Assembly: GCA_031772625.1 (NCBI GenBank)
Contig: CM062817.1
Span: forward strand, 886,018,184-886,082,183
Source of the DNA: Pinus tabuliformis
Lineage: Eukaryota > Streptophyta > Pinopsida > Pinales > Pinaceae
Length of the DNA: 64,000 nucleotides
Direction of reading: 5' to 3'
Below the pieces are notes generated by a model. The model saw nothing but the letters and a program-made list of their open reading frames with translations, was not told the origin of the DNA and made no database searches. Both the position numbers and the translations under genes were made by a program. Positions 1 through 12,250 of this stretch are shown in pieces; the first letter of the stretch is position 1; every line of letters starts with the position of its first letter.

Positions 1-1710
1 GCGCGCGCCTTAAAAGAAATTAATGAACATATGCCAAAGTGTTAATGAAGGACGGTTTTGTGTTTTTCGAAGAGTCAGTTCACGATGGGTGTCATGATTT
101 TATACATTCATAGAGGTTAGAGATTTCGTATCAATATTTATTATCATTACTCTTTTCCTTTGCGTGAACTGCAGGAATGAAAAACAGGAAACAATACGAA
201 GCAATGAGCAGGAAACAACTAAGGAAAAGGGGAAAGCGTCAATGCTCGGAGAATAGAGAAGAGATGCCTTCATGAACAGATTCCGCATGCAACAGAACCA
301 TAGATTCCAGAGTATCACTCAACAAATGCTGAGGTCGATAGGTGATTCAACATTCAGGGTCAGAAAGCTCAAAAAAGCAGCATGTTTACAAAAAATCCTG
401 AAACTTCTACCCAGTAAAGGAAAAAGGCGCTAAAGAAGGAAAACGCACCAGAAAAGCTGGATCAAAGAACAGAGGCAGTTTTCGATGGCGCTAATCGCGC
501 ATCGCTAAGAAAATTATTCAGAAAGCAAAGTCTATAACCTGCTTAGTCATTCGCAAGTCCGGAAACTGAAATAGCAAAAGCAGAAGCAGTTTGAGGGAAA
601 TTTGGGTTGTTGCCAAGTATATACGTAATAAATTCGCCCAACCAGAAGATAATTCTCAAAAATATCTTCTAGTGTACTAAAAAGTGGTGCCAGCGCTTGC
701 CATTTCTGTTTGTGTAACTCAAACAAAAGTAGAAGGCAACCAACCGACTCTTCCCAGGCGAATGTTGAATGCTCGCAACATTTAAGGAGCGAATGCAGAA
801 ATAGTTAGGAATTAGATTCAGTTTTTAGAAATAGTTTTGCTTTAGAAGAAGGGCGGTCATTTGAACCGTATCCTAAATTTATGTAATTAAGTTAATTAGT
901 TAGCAGTATTTAAACCCTTCTCATGCATTTGGAGAAGGGTCCAAAAATTTGTCAAAAACTTGTCCTCAGAACATGCACTTTTGCACCCTCGGAGGGGGTT
1001 TTGATGAATGGATGGATCAAGGTTTATTAATATTTGCATTTGATATCTGCTACTGATGTTGCACTTCTGTACTCTTAGTAGATGTTAGAGCAAGGAGAGA
1101 TAAATCATTGTTGCTTGAGGCTTATGAGTAGAATCAGTCATAAATGGTACTTTTATCTCTTGACCATTTCTTCTTATATTCTGAAAGTGATATACAGTTT
1201 TAGTTGTTTATATGTTATTGCATGAATGTGTGAGTTACCATTTGGCACTTTTGTACGGTGGAGCCATTTATTTATGTCTAATATATGAATAACTTATTAT
1301 GCGATATGCTGTTCACAACTGTTTTGCCTAACTTTTTAGGCAAAGTAGTTCATCTTAATTGATTTCTATTCTTATGATAGCTGAATGATCTTTATTACTA
1401 GTTATTGTTTGAAATCTTTTTAGATCGCATAATAGAAGAAATACACCCCGGGTTAGCATAGATTAGATGTGCTGTTTTTCATTAGATTACAATAGCATAG
1501 ATTTAGTTTAAAAGTTTGAATTAGATTAGCTTTAAGTATTCCTAGATCAGCAACATCCAACTCTGCACACACACACACCCTTAGATTGGGAAACTGGTCC
1601 CATTATCCCCAGTCGGACCCGCTATACCAAACGGATAAGGAGCTGCCAACCAAGGTCCGGACCGGGTGGGTATCCCCCTTGTTGTCGACCCGATTTTCGG
1701 GGCTTCAACA
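1..1710 (+). repeat. 5' LTR of element A (right-hand part)
   Basis: This stretch aligns almost base for base with 9339-11049 and ends in the same GGGGCTTCAACA, directly before the primer site. By the length of the 3' copy, about 960 bp lies left of the window. It holds a TATTTAAA box and the R/U5 part with a CA-rich run near 1570. Confidence 0.93.
907..914 (+). promoter_or_regulatory. TATA box of element A 5' LTR
   Basis: TATTTAAA is followed about 20-30 bp later by the imperfect inverted pair CCCTTCTC/GAGAAGGG. It is the best candidate for the start of element transcription. The 3' LTR has the same box at 10246-10253. Confidence 0.55.
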
Positions 1711-1713
1711 TAT

Positions 1714-1731
1714 TTGGCGCTAGAAGGAGGG
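1714..1731 (+). other. Primer-binding site of element A
   Basis: TTGGCGCTAGAAGGAGGG starts three bases after the LTR end. The TGGCGC start is typical of plant Ty3/gypsy primer sites. I do not assign the tRNA. Confidence 0.75.
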
Positions 1732-1743
1732 CCCGAACTATGA

Positions 1744-3378
1744 ATGGCACCTAAATCAAAATCTAAATACCATTCTGAGAGTAAATTTCCCTCATCAACT
1801 CCCCCGACTTCCCCAGTACGCTTAAATCCAGAGTCAGAAGTCGCTCGAGTATCAACCGCTGCTACACACCCTAATATTTCAGACCAATCTACCATTGAAC
1901 CCCCTGAAGTTCAAACTTTGATTCACAAAATCCAGGGATTTTCCATTTCTATTCAGAGGTCTGATAAATCTCAAAGCAACGTGACTTCGCAGTACAATCC
2001 TACTCATCCCCTGACCAGATTAAAGAGTGAAAAATTTGGCATCCAGCCAATTGAATTGCCTCTCCCCACCAGGAAAAGAGCGAGGAAAACACCACAAGAG
2101 TCTGACAGTGAGACTCTTTCATATACATCCTCCATTTCAACTCCCTCACCGCGAAGTCAGCCACCCACATCTTCATTCCAAACCATCATCCATCCGCTTA
2201 CTGGAACTCCCACAAACCCTCTTCAATCATCTACGATCATAGTGTCTTCATCTTCCCAGCCACAGGGATCATCTTCTGCACTTTCATTCACTAGCAACTC
2301 AACGATGGCCCAGTCCCCATGGAATAATCCTGGGGCAGTTTTAATGCCTCCACCCTTGAGTCAAATACCGGCCCATCCTGAGAAATGGCTACCCAAATTC
2401 AATCCAGAAGCAGGCATGCTAGCTGAAGAACACATAAACAATTTCATGCTTTCTGTCAATCTCAACGGAGTTACTAACGAAGATGTTGTTGTTCGGCTTT
2501 TTCCCTATACAATGCAAGGAACAGCCGGGTCATGGTACTTTTCATTGCCCTCCGGGTCTATCACAAGTTGGGACATTTTCCAAAGTCAATTCCTTACCAA
2601 GTTTGGTGATGACAGATCAACGACAACGTTAATCAATGACCTATCCAATCTTAAAGCCGAGGCTAGAGAACCCATCAAAGATTTCAATTTACGGTTCAAT
2701 AAAATCCTCAACAAAATTCCCACTCCTTCCCAACCCAGCGAAGAAGTACGATGTGAATGATATATTACGGCCTTACCATCAAACTTAGCAATCTTCGTGG
2801 ATAGGGCAAATAAAACAACCTTAGTTGAAAACTTGACAGAGGCGATAGCAGTAGAGAAACGCGTAATAGCCCTGGAAAAGAGATCTGCGATAGAGGAACA
2901 CAAGTCTAAAAAAGTCACCTTCAAGGAAGACTCCAAGAAGAAACAAACGAAAGACTCTTTCGATTTGGAAGGATTGCAAAAAGTTTTAAAGACCATGTCC
3001 AATGAGATGATTGACATAAAAAAACAAGTAGCAGAAACTTCTTCAAAAAAACCCTACAGAGCTTTTAAAAGAGGTCCTTCAATGGATGTGAAACCACCCA
3101 ACGCTATTTCAAATGTCGAATCCGAAGAAGATGAAGAAGAAGAGAATACCACTGAAGGGCAGACTGATGACGAAGAAGTTGTGGAATTACAAGGAATGTG
3201 GGATTTCATCCTCCCACAAGAAGAAGATCAAGAAGCATTTCCGGTTAGCACACGAAGCAAAAATCAACTTGATCCTCCCCAAACTACCCCTAAGCAGAAG
3301 AGCACAAACTCTGCAGCAAAAGACAAAGTCGCAGCAAAAAAAATGACCACTAAAGCGACTCAATCTAGCCCGGTCTAA
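1744..3378 (+). pseudogene. gag: gag region of element A (fossil)
   Basis: The product would be the capsid-like structural protein that packages element RNA. The reading starts at the ATG 34 bases after the LTR. The first ~190 residues are Ser/Pro/Thr-rich low complexity. A retrotransposon-gag core follows at about 2370-2760, with WLPKFNPEAG, a conserved GSWYFSLP and an F..QFLTKF helix. The tail (about 2800-3370) is Lys/Glu-rich and charged, and no CCHC zinc knuckle was seen. It is not fully open and is treated as a fossil. Confidence 0.8.
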
Positions 3379-3619
3379 TCAGATCAAACAACTCCATCAA
3401 AAACACTAATAGTGTCGGATGAGATGGAATACAATATTATTGACGACATGAAAAAGACTAGGGCTAATATTACCCTTTACGAATTGAGCAAATTGAAACA
3501 TCAACAGAAGATAATGATGAAAGAATTACATGCTGTGCCTATCACATCTTTGCCTACAGCTGTAGCTTCCCACAACATGGGAAGACCTCCAACCAACACG
3601 ATCAATAAGATTGATCCAA

Positions 3620-3990
3620 ATGACATCGCCTTGATTGGAGGGAGATCAAGGTCTCACACTCCCCCTTTCCTTCTCACTTATGAAATTTTCAATAAAAACG
3701 TGCACAATTGTTTGGTAGATTCTGGTGCTTCAACGAATATTTTATCCAGATCAATATGTGCCAAGTTAAATGTTCAACCACAAAAATCCGCAATGCACAT
3801 AGTTCAGCTTGATCGATCTCAAGTCGAAGTGATTGGTGAACTTAATCAAGTAACCATAAGATTGTCATCCAACCCAAAGGTATGTCAGGTTATTGACATT
3901 CTAGTGGTTGATATCCCAGAATTCTATGGCTTGATTCTCAGCAGGGATTGGTCCAAGAAACTCCATGGATACTTTTCAACCGACTGGTCA
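3620..3990 (+). pseudogene. pol: Protease domain of element A pol (fossil)
   Basis: This would be an aspartic protease releasing the Gag and Pol parts. The active-site motif DSGAST lies at about 3718-3735, preceded by hydrophobic strand NCLV and followed by NILS. A later hydrophobic stretch (IDILVVD.PEFYGLILSRDW) fits the second half of the retropepsin fold. It lies in the same open frame as the following aRNH and RT. Confidence 0.8.
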
Positions 3991-4259
3991 CACATGTGGT
4001 TACCCTACAATGGTAAACCGAATCAAATAAAGGTTGAACGAGAGTTACACCAGAAGTACATAGTAACGGAATTGGAGGGAGAAAATGAAGCAATAGCGTA
4101 TAACAACAGTATCATAGGCAATTACTCGGTAGATTCTTTTCTCAGCAATTTCAATGCTCATACATCACCTTACTTAGAAAATTCAGTTTTGTCCCAAGTC
4201 GAAATTTTTTCCCAAACTGATAATTCAAAGTGTGTTAATTTTGTAGATAAACCTATAAA

Positions 4260-4670
4260 TACATCTTTGTTTTGGAAATTATATTTTGATGGCTCTAAAT
4301 CTAACGAAGGGGCAGGAGCAGGATGCGTTCTGATTAGTCCAGAAGGAAATAAGACCATGCTTACGTGCAAACTCGAATTCGATTGCACAAACAATACAAC
4401 AGAATATGAGGCCTTGGTGCAAGGCCTATACAAAGCAATCGGGTTGAACGTCAAGTATCTTCAAGTCTTCGGAGACTCTGAGATTGTTGTCAAACAGGTA
4501 CGTAACACTATTCATTGCCTATCAAGTCATTTAAAACACTATCAATCTTTAGTGCAAGATCTGACTGAGCATTTCATAGCGTTCAATATTTCTTCAATCC
4601 CGAGACTCCAAAACGCAAGCGCAGACCTTTTGGCTAACGTAGCCTCTAGGCTTATTCCCTCCGAAGAGTT
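4260..4670 (+). pseudogene. pol: Second RNase H (aRNH-type) of element A, between protease and RT
   Basis: This domain would cut the RNA strand of RNA/DNA hybrids during reverse transcription. The four acidic positions are visible in order: YFDGS, TEYEAL, GDSEIVVKQ and ASADLLAN. That spacing matches type-I RNase H of the plant aRNH kind rather than the usual gypsy RNase H, which is also present at about 6010-6420. Tat-lineage elements are known for an extra aRNH, but as I recall it normally follows the RT-RNase H block. Here it precedes RT in one continuous frame with protease and RT, so the position is not an assembly of fragments. Family assignment is strong; the novelty of the order is uncertain. 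Confidence 0.85.
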
Positions 4671-5009
4671 TAGTCCAGATAGATTCTCAATAGAATTAAT
4701 CTTTAGACCATCCATCCCTGACAACATTACAAATTGGAGAGTATTCAACGACGATCCTGATATTGTAAATTTCCTCACTTCCGAAGGATCCTACTCCAAT
4801 CAGATAATTGACGAAGACCATCACGATCGACAAATACAACAAAATGGCACTGATAATGCTATACCTAAATCGGTGGTTAAGTTAGAAGACTTATACGATT
4901 TGAAAAATCGGTTTAAAAGGTCTTCCAATTCAAAGCTCTGCAGTTCAACTCTGAACTACGAATTAGTAAACCTAGGAACCGATGATAAACCACAAAACAT
5001 TAATCTAAG

Positions 5010-5990
5010 CATCAGCTTAGCCCCTGAAGAAAAACTAGCGTATATTCGTCTTTTAAGACAGTATAAAAATGTTTTTGCATGGAATTACGATGAGCTGAAA
5101 ACATACGACACTTCTATCATTCAGCACACTATTCCTATGATTGACAACGAAAAACCTGTCCAACAGAAACTGAGAAAGATCCACCCCAATTTAGAAAATC
5201 AGATAAAAACCGACTTAAATAAGTTGTTAAAAGCCAGAATAATTTTCCCCGTCAGACATTCCAAATGGGTCTCCAATATGGTACCCGTTAGAAAGAAAAA
5301 CAGAGATATTAGAATCTGCATCGATTTTCGGAATCTCAACAAAGCCTGTCTAAAAGACAATTTTCCTCTCCCACCTATGGAGCAGATATTACAGGCAGTA
5401 GTAGGCTCAGAACTGATATCTTTCTTGGATGGATTTTCAGGATATAATCAAGTGCTGGTACATCCTGATGATCAGTTGAAAACCACATTCAGAACTAAAT
5501 GGGGCACATACGCATATCGGAAAATGCCATTTGGTTTGATCAATGCCGGTGCTACATTTCAGAGAGCCATGGACATCGCATTCAAAGGTTTAGTCAATAA
5601 ATCCGTAGTAATTTATTTGGATGATATAACAATGTACTCCAAGAGGCGAAGCGACCATCTCAGAGACTTAAAACAGATCTTTCAACGATGTTTAAGGTAT
5701 GGGATTTCACTTAACCCAAAGAAATCTTTTTTCGCACTAAGTGAAGGGAAACTTCTAGGATTCATAGTGTCAAAATCTGGTATTCACATCGAGCCTGACA
5801 GAATCAAAGAAATTTCTGAAATATCCCTACCTCATAATAAAAAAGCCATGCAATCTTTCCTTGGTCAAATCAATTTTGTAAAGAGATTTGTCCCAGATTT
5901 TTCACGAATTGTGTCTCCTTTGCAAACCATGATTAAAAAGAATTCAAATTTCAAATGGGGTCAAGATGAACATGAAACATTCAACCTGAT
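5010..5990 (+). pseudogene. pol: Reverse transcriptase domain of element A pol (fossil)
   Basis: It would copy element RNA into DNA. The RT motifs appear in order: WVSNMVPVRKKN, RICIDFRNLNKAC, FLDGFSGYNQ, YRKMPFGLINAGATFQRAMD and the catalytic YLDD (about 5612-5623), then the thumb motif ..LLGFIVSKSGI. Tyr-Asn-Gln in FSGYNQ favours the non-chromovirus Tat/Athila branch over chromoviruses (SGYHQ). Confidence 0.92.
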
Positions 5991-6009
5991 CAAATAAGCT
6001 ATCATTAAT

Positions 6010-6420
6010 GCTCCATCTTTAGCAACCCCGAATTTTCAGAATCTTTTATCTTATACACATTTGCCTCAGAGAAATCATATGCTGCGATCCTAACTCAAGC
6101 AAATCAAGAAAAAGCGGAAGCTCCAATCACATTTTTCAGCTCGAATTTACAAGGTGATGAACTCAACTATTCAGACGTGGAGAAACATGCATATGCTATT
6201 TTCAAAGCGGTCAAGTATTTCAGACCTTTCCTACTTAAAACCCATACTAAGATCATAGTACCATTTCCAGCGGTAAGAAATCTTCTAGTACAGAAGGATG
6301 TGGGTGAGAAAAGAGCAAATTGGATCACTGCTTTACAGGAATACGACCTTGAGATCAAGCCAGCAAACATTGTAAGAGGTCAAGGCTTCTGCAAAATGTT
6401 GGCCGGAGCATCGCAGATTT
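6010..6420 (+). pseudogene. pol: Gypsy-type RNase H of element A pol (fossil)
   Basis: This is the ordinary connection/RNase H region following RT. Signs are FFSSNLQGDELNYSDVEKHA, the aromatic-rich KYFRPFLL and the terminal ANWITALQEYDLEIKP. Together with the aRNH upstream of RT it gives the element two RNase H modules. Confidence 0.75.
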
Positions 6421-6469
6421 CTAAAAATTCATCTGAACAGGTACAATTGTATGAGGTAAGCCTAAACGA

Positions 6470-7705
6470 CGCAGAATCATTATATGCTGACATCATTTAT
6501 TATCTTAAGAACGGATATGCTCCATCACACCTAGATCACACTAAGAAAAGAGCTCTGAGATTGAAAGCTAAACAATATCAGCTCATAAATGATGTTCTTT
6601 TTAGAAAGAATTATGATTCTGTTCTTCTTAGATGTCTTGAGAAAACTGAAGCTGAAATTTTTTTGCAGGAACTCCACGACGAACTAGCAGGCGGGCACTA
6701 TGCTGGAGATGCTACTACACATAAGATCTTACATGCAGGATATTACTAGCCTACGATGTTCAAAGACTCACACAGTTATGTAAGGAAATGTCAAGTCTGC
6801 CAAACAACTGCTGGAAGACAAAAGAAGCCGTCCCTGCCACTACAGCCGGTAAACATCGAGCAACCATTCAGTCAGTGGGGCTTGGACATAATAGGTGAGA
6901 TCGTTCTTCACTCTTCTAAGCAGCATAGATACATCCTCACGGCAACAGATTATTTTACTAAATGGGTAGAAGCAGTTCCTCTCAAGACAACTAATTTTGA
7001 AAATATTATTGAATTCATAGATCAATTTATAATCACTAGGTTTGGATTGTCAAAGGCTTTAATGTTTGATAATGCATCATACTTTTCTGGAAATGCAATG
7101 ACTGAGTTTGGGCCAACTACTATCCGCAAGGTAATGGGTTAGCTGAGTCAACAAATAAAAACCTAATCAGGATTATTAAAAGAACAGTTGACCAGAACCA
7201 AAAGAATTGGCACAAAGCTTTGGTAAATGCTTTATGGGCAGATAGAATAACGAAGAAAGCTTCAATCAACACTTCTCCCTTTAATTTAGTTTATGGGAAA
7301 GAAGTGGTTCTTCCAACTCACTTAGTCATCCCCTCTTTGTCTTTAGTACAATACATCAATGAAGTATCTACTTCCTCCATACAACTAAAACAAATGGAAA
7401 TAATTAAATTATAAGAACAACGAGAACAAGCTAAGAAAACCCATGCTCATCACCAAGCACTAATAAAATCCTCTTTCGATTCAAGCATAATGACCAGAAT
7501 TTTTTTTCAGATGGGAGATTTAGTTTTGAAATGGGATAAGGCTCATGAAGAAAATTGGAAACATACGAAATTTCAAAAGATGTGGCTTGGTCCTTTTCAG
7601 ATTGTTGAAGTCATAGGTCCATCAACGTTTGTGTTGCAGGATTTAGCAGGTAGAAGGGATTCTTTGCCTGTTAATGGACAAATCCTTAAAATATATTTTC
7701 CATAG
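6470..7705 (+). pseudogene. pol: Integrase region of element A pol (fossil)
   Basis: It would insert element DNA into the genome. The H-H-C-C zinc module is seen as HDELAGGHYAG, then CQVCQTTAGRQK. The catalytic core begins with QWGLDIIGEI, followed by TDYFTKWVEAVPL and the second acidic site in MFDNASYF. The C-terminal part (about 7490-7705) has the GDLVLKW...WLGPFQIVEV..STFVLQDL pattern of gypsy integrase tails. No chromodomain follows. It is broken. Confidence 0.85.
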
Positions 7706-8360
7706 AAGATTATTCTTCTATTTTGTAGAATAGTTTTTCTTTTTCTTCTTCATAATAAAACCAGTTGTGAGTGGTTACTATAGGTATTCGCGGAAAAGAC
7801 ACCAATTCTCTTTCAGATTTTGAGCTTTCGCTTGTATAAGTAGCAAATTTTTTTGAAATCTGATTTTTATTATTGACAGATACAGTTAAAAACTTTAGCC
7901 TAGATATGATACTAGTTTCAACTTCAAAATTTGATGAAAGCAACCTTTAGCGAAGGAATTGTTTTATATCAGCACAATGAAAGGTATCAATAGCAAAATA
8001 AGGCTTCTCTGTAAGACTGTTGTTTTCAAACTCTATTATTGTCGTCTAGAGCTTTCTTAAGGAAAAACAATGACTTCCTCCCCGCTAAAGAAAATCGCAG
8101 CATTCAGAGGAACAATCCGAGAAACACTATATCTCAAAGAATAAGAGGTCTCATCACGAGCCGACTTATCATGATCACAGATATTATAACTTGCTGACTT
8201 TGCCAATACTGTCCACCAAAACAGGGTAACGACTCAAGATTGTTGCAATCAAAAGACAAGGGGTCTCATCACGAGCCAGCTTGTTCAGCAAAAGTGTAAA
8301 TCAAGTGAATGACTGTGTCATAATTTTGGCTACCAAACCAAGACATTGTTCTTTGAGAAT
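7706..8360 (+). other. 3' untranslated spacer of element A
   Basis: AT-rich sequence between integrase and the polypurine tract. The phrase ggtctcatcacgagcc occurs twice (about 8148 and 8260), a short direct repeat. No open frame resembles a protein, and no antisense gene like that of E and F is visible. Confidence 0.6.
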
Positions 8361-8375
8361 AAAAAAGGGAAAAAG
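8361..8375 (+). other. Polypurine tract of element A
   Basis: AAAAAAGGGAAAAAG lies directly before a TG dinucleotide that opens the 3' LTR, as expected for the plus-strand primer. It fixes the 3' LTR start at 8376. Confidence 0.7.
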
Positions 8376-9101
8376 TGTCAAAATGGGTTTTTCTTTGAAA
8401 AGTTGTAGATAGCCTTAAGCAGGATAAAGGATCATTGCTGGGTAACAGGTAACCCTGTCGAGGCTATGGACGCCTGCTGGCAGCAGAGGCTCTACCTACG
8501 ACAAATGAGCATATTTTAAAGCCAGCACACAGAGAAGACTTTATTTTATCTTTAAAAAGACCAAGTAGTGGCTGATATAAGTACAAGAACAAGCCTGAGG
8601 AAGCAAACAATTAGAATAGAAAAAGGTTGAAACAAAATATCATTAATAGGATAAGGCAAAATTTGCTCTATCTGTCCATAATAAAATTTAGACTTATGAA
8701 TTTTTTTTTTCTGTTTTGGAAGTTAAGATTCAATAGAAAAGCAGAGATAACTGATTCTTCCCAGTGAATCGCCATTGTTGTGGCCACCAACAACCCCCCT
8801 CTTTGTTTAGTATTAGCAATAACACTAAGCAAATGGGGACCTTTAATAAAAGATCCAAAAGACATTTTATATAACTTTTTGTATTCTACTCCTTGAAATT
8901 ATGTCGCATCGCGTGGAGAAGATAAAACATCCCCTTATGAGCATAATAAAAAACTGCGAAGAAGTGACGCGAAATTCATTGCATCGTACACATTAAGAAG
9001 CGCTCTTAAATGAAAATCTTAAGAAATCTCCGACGGCCGATGTGCGATGTCGCATATTGCAATATCGCATAAGCAACACACAATGATTTAACGACTCATG
9101 C

Positions 9102-9197
9102 GATCCGCGATGCTGCGATCTGGCGATATCTGTGATCCGCGATGCTGCGATCTGGCGATATCTGTGATCCGCGATGCTGCGATCTGGCGATATCTGC
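9102..9197 (+). repeat. 32-bp tandem repeat in U3 of element A
   Basis: Three near-identical units start at 9102, 9134 and 9166 with GATCCGCGATGCTGCGATCT and end near GGCGATATCTGT. They run into shorter GCGATCT repeats to about 9215. GC-rich and CpG-rich against an AT-rich LTR, so either an enhancer-like array or plain slippage. Confidence 0.9.
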
Positions 9198-10245
9198 GAT
9201 CTGCGATCTGCGATAATCCGATCTGAAAAATCTTGCGATGACACATCTAGGTAATGCAATGACGCGATGCTGCTATCACCCATTGCAAATTTCCTCGGCT
9301 CAACATTCAAGAAAAGTTGTCCGTAAACCAAAAATTAGGCGCGCGACTTAAAAGAAATTAATGAACATATGCCAAAGTGTTAATGAAGGACGGTTTTGTG
9401 TTTTTCGAAGAGTCAGTTCACGACGGGTGTCATGATTTTATACATTCATAGAGGTTAGAGCTTTCGTATCAATATTTATTATCATTACTCTTTTCCTTTG
9501 CGTGAACTGCAGGAATGAAAAACAGGAAACAATACGAAGCAATGAGCAGGAAACAGCTAAGGAAAAGGGGAAAGCGTCAATGCTCGGAGAATAGAGAAGA
9601 GATGCCTTCATGAACAGATGCCGCATGCAACAGAACCATAGATTCCAGAGTATCACTCAACAGATGCTGAGGTCGATAGGTGATTCAACATTCAGGGTCA
9701 GAAAGCTCACAAAAGCAGCATGTTTACGAAAAATCTTGAAATTTCTACTCGGTAAAGGAAAAAGGCGCTAAAGAAGGAAAACGCACCAGAAAAGCCCGGA
9801 TCAAAGAACAGAGGCAGTTTTCGATGGCGCTAATCGCGCATCGCTAAGAAAATTGTTCAGAAAGCAAATTCTCTAACCTGCTTAGTCATTCGCAAGTCCG
9901 GAAACTGAAATAGCAAAAGCAGAAGCAGTTTGAGGTAAATTTGGGTTGTTGCCAAGTATATACGCAGTAAATTCGCCCAACCAGAAGATAATTCTAAAAA
10001 ATATCTTCTAGTGTACTAAAAAGTGGTGCCAGCGCTTGCCATTTCTGTTTGCGTAACTCAAACAAAAGCAGAAGGCAACCAACCGACTCTTCCCAGGCGA
10101 ATGTTGAATGCTCGCAACATTTAAGGAGCGAATGCAGAAATAGTTAGGAATTAGATTCAGTTTTTAGAAATAGTTTTGATTTAGAAGAAGGGCGGTCATT
10201 TGAACCGTATCCTAAATTTATGTAATTAAGTTAATTAGTTAGCAG

Positions 10246-10253
10246 TATTTAAA
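10246..10253 (+). promoter_or_regulatory. TATA box of element A 3' LTR
   Basis: TATTTAAA in the same context as 907-914. A transcript starting here would read into element B to the right. Confidence 0.5.
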
Positions 10254-11049
10254 CCCTTCTCATGCATTTGGAGAAGGGTCCAAAAATTTGTCAAAAACTT
10301 GTCCTCAGAACATGCACTTTTGCACCCTCAGAGGGGGTTTTGATGAATGGATGGATCAAGGTTTATTAATGTTTGCATTTGATATCTGATACTGATGTTG
10401 CACTTCTATACTCTTAGTAGATGTTAGAGCAAGGAGAGATAAATCATTGTTGCTTGAAGCTTATGAGTAGAATCAGTCATAAATGGTACTTTTATCTCTT
10501 GACCATTTCTGCTTATATTCTAAAAGTGATATACAGTTTTAGTTGTTTATATGTTATTGCATGAATGTGTGAGTTACCATTTGACACTTTTGTACGGTGG
10601 AGCCATTTATTTATGTCTAATATATGAATAACTTATTATGCGATATGTTGTTCACAACTGTTTTGCCTAAATTTTTATGCAAAGTAGTTCATCTTAATTG
10701 ATTTCTATTCTTATGATAGCTGAATGATCTTTATTACTAGTTATTGTTTGAAATCTTTTTAGATCGCATAATAGAAGAAATACACCCCGGGTTAGCATAG
10801 ATTAGATGTGTTGTTTTTCATTAGATTACAATAGCATAGATTTAGTTTAAAAGTTTGAATTAGGTTAGCTTTAAGTATTCCTAGATCAGCAACATCCAAC
10901 TCTGCACACACACACACCCTTAGATTGGGAAACTGGTCCCATTATCCCCAGTCGAACCCGCTATACCAAACGGATAAGGAGCTGCCAACCAAGGTCCGGA
11001 CCGGGTGGGTATCCCCCTTGTTGTCGACCCGATTTTCGGGGCTTCAACA

Positions 11050-11815
11050 GAATCCTGTGCGCCAACAAATGGTACCATGTCAGGACTAGGATGGTCATGT
11101 GATGGGATTGTCTTATAAGAATGTGGAAGCCATGGAATCCCACCAGGGGGGATATTACTAGGTGGTTTAAGCAAAAGCAACACGAGTTTGTTGTGAATGA
11201 GACCGGGAATAAGAAGTAAAGCATAGAAAAATGGTTGAAAAAGCATGTGTTCACTGAATTCCATGAAGTTTTCTTTGGAGAATTCCTAAACCTCTTGATA
11301 GAGTGGGTGCAATGGCTGAAGGAAAACAACCCGACATACCATCATGATGGACCAAGGAAGTGGACACTAGAAGAGGTATTTCAGCTACAAGTAGAAAATA
11401 ATAAAACTTCATGGGTTGTATACTTTTGGTTCGAGAGCATGTTGGAGGGACAAATTGTTGAGTTTGTAGTGGAAGTGACAATATTGTATACTACAACATA
11501 GAGAAATATTCTAAAGGGACCGCGAGGTAGATTCTTAAGGTCAATACCATTAGCTATCAAAATTTTGTTGTATGACCACAAAGCTCTGCCTCTAGAATCC
11601 AACAACATGAGAAACTATATTATTTGCATGCTAGGGGAAGTGGGGGAAAGCTAGAAGATGGTTTGAGAAGTGGGAAAGGAGAAGAAGTAGGAAGAATGTA
11701 GTGGAAGATGAAAACAGGTCTAGGACTGTGCAAATGTAGGTGAAGAGGCAATGTGGGCAGAGAGACTTTCGAGGGTGGCACTTTGAGGAGTGGGAGGATG
11801 TTTTGACGCAGTGAT
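11050..11815 (+). pseudogene. Unassigned coding-like stretch of element B
   Basis: Several plus-strand open pieces lie here, the longest at 11235-11501, Trp/Lys-rich with EWVQWLKENNPTYHHDG. I do not recognise the family. It precedes an integrase tail and so probably belongs to element B, but it could be another insertion. Confidence 0.35.
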
Positions 11816-12250
11816 GTGGGAGGACGTTGGTCGACGTTGATTTATGGTGTAGAATTCATGATGCCTATGGAATATATTATGCCTAGTCTGTGCATAGCAT
11901 CTCTCATAGGTATGGTAGATCGCGAAACCTTGGAGGAACGACTCATGCAGCTGATGGAGCTTAAAGTGGACCGATTCTTGGCAGGATTCCATCAACAAGT
12001 ACAAAAGGAATGTGAAAAAACATGGCACGATCGACACATCAAGCTCTGCACATTCAAGGTAAATGATCTTGTCTTGCTATATGATAGTTAATTCAATAAG
12101 TTTCCAAGGAAATTTTAGATGCATTGGATGGGGCCATATATTATCAAAGAAATTACAAATGGAGGCGCAGTTCAGCTCGCAAAGTTAAATGGAGAAAATT
12201 TTCTGGGAAGAGTGAATGGAAGCCGATTGAGGTTGTATATAGGGGATCCT
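11816..12250 (+). pseudogene. pol: Integrase C-terminal part of element B (fossil)
   Basis: The segment has VYGVEFMMPMEY followed by the FLAGFHQQVQKE helix, WHDRHIK and KVNDLVLLYDS, then HWMGPYIIKEI. This order (core exit, linker helix, beta-barrel tail) is that of gypsy integrase of the Tat/Athila kind. Only the last ~140 residues are visible; the catalytic core is not seen in the window. Broken. Confidence 0.75.

Larger units (their letters stand above)
1..11049 (+). mobile_element. Element A: Ty3/gypsy (Tat/OTA-like) LTR retrotransposon, left end outside the window
   Basis: The element reads LTR, primer site, gag, protease, aRNH, RT, RNase H, integrase, polypurine tract, LTR on the plus strand. 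The last 1.7 kb of the 5' LTR is visible and matches the 3' LTR with roughly 35-40 differences by eye (about 2%), so the insertion is fairly young. RT carries the FLDGFSGYNQ and YLDD signatures usual in the Tat/Athila branch. It looks nearly whole, with a handful of breaks in the coding part. It is inserted in element B: the sequence resumes at 11050, where gaatc is the expected target duplication; its partner is off-window. The odd feature is the RNase H copy between protease and RT. Confidence 0.9.
8376..11049 (+). repeat. 3' LTR of element A (2674 bp)
   Basis: It starts TGTCAAAATGGG after the polypurine tract and ends GGGGCTTCAACA; the last 1.7 kb matches the window's first 1710 bases. Long LTRs are usual in the Tat group. 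A 32-bp GC-rich tandem repeat lies in U3. No gene is seen in it. Confidence 0.9.

Noticed and set aside
2586-3017. Minus-strand ORF of 143 codons opposite gag of A
   Set aside because: Shadow of the gag reading; no family pattern, and the antisense gene seen in E and F lies at a different place.
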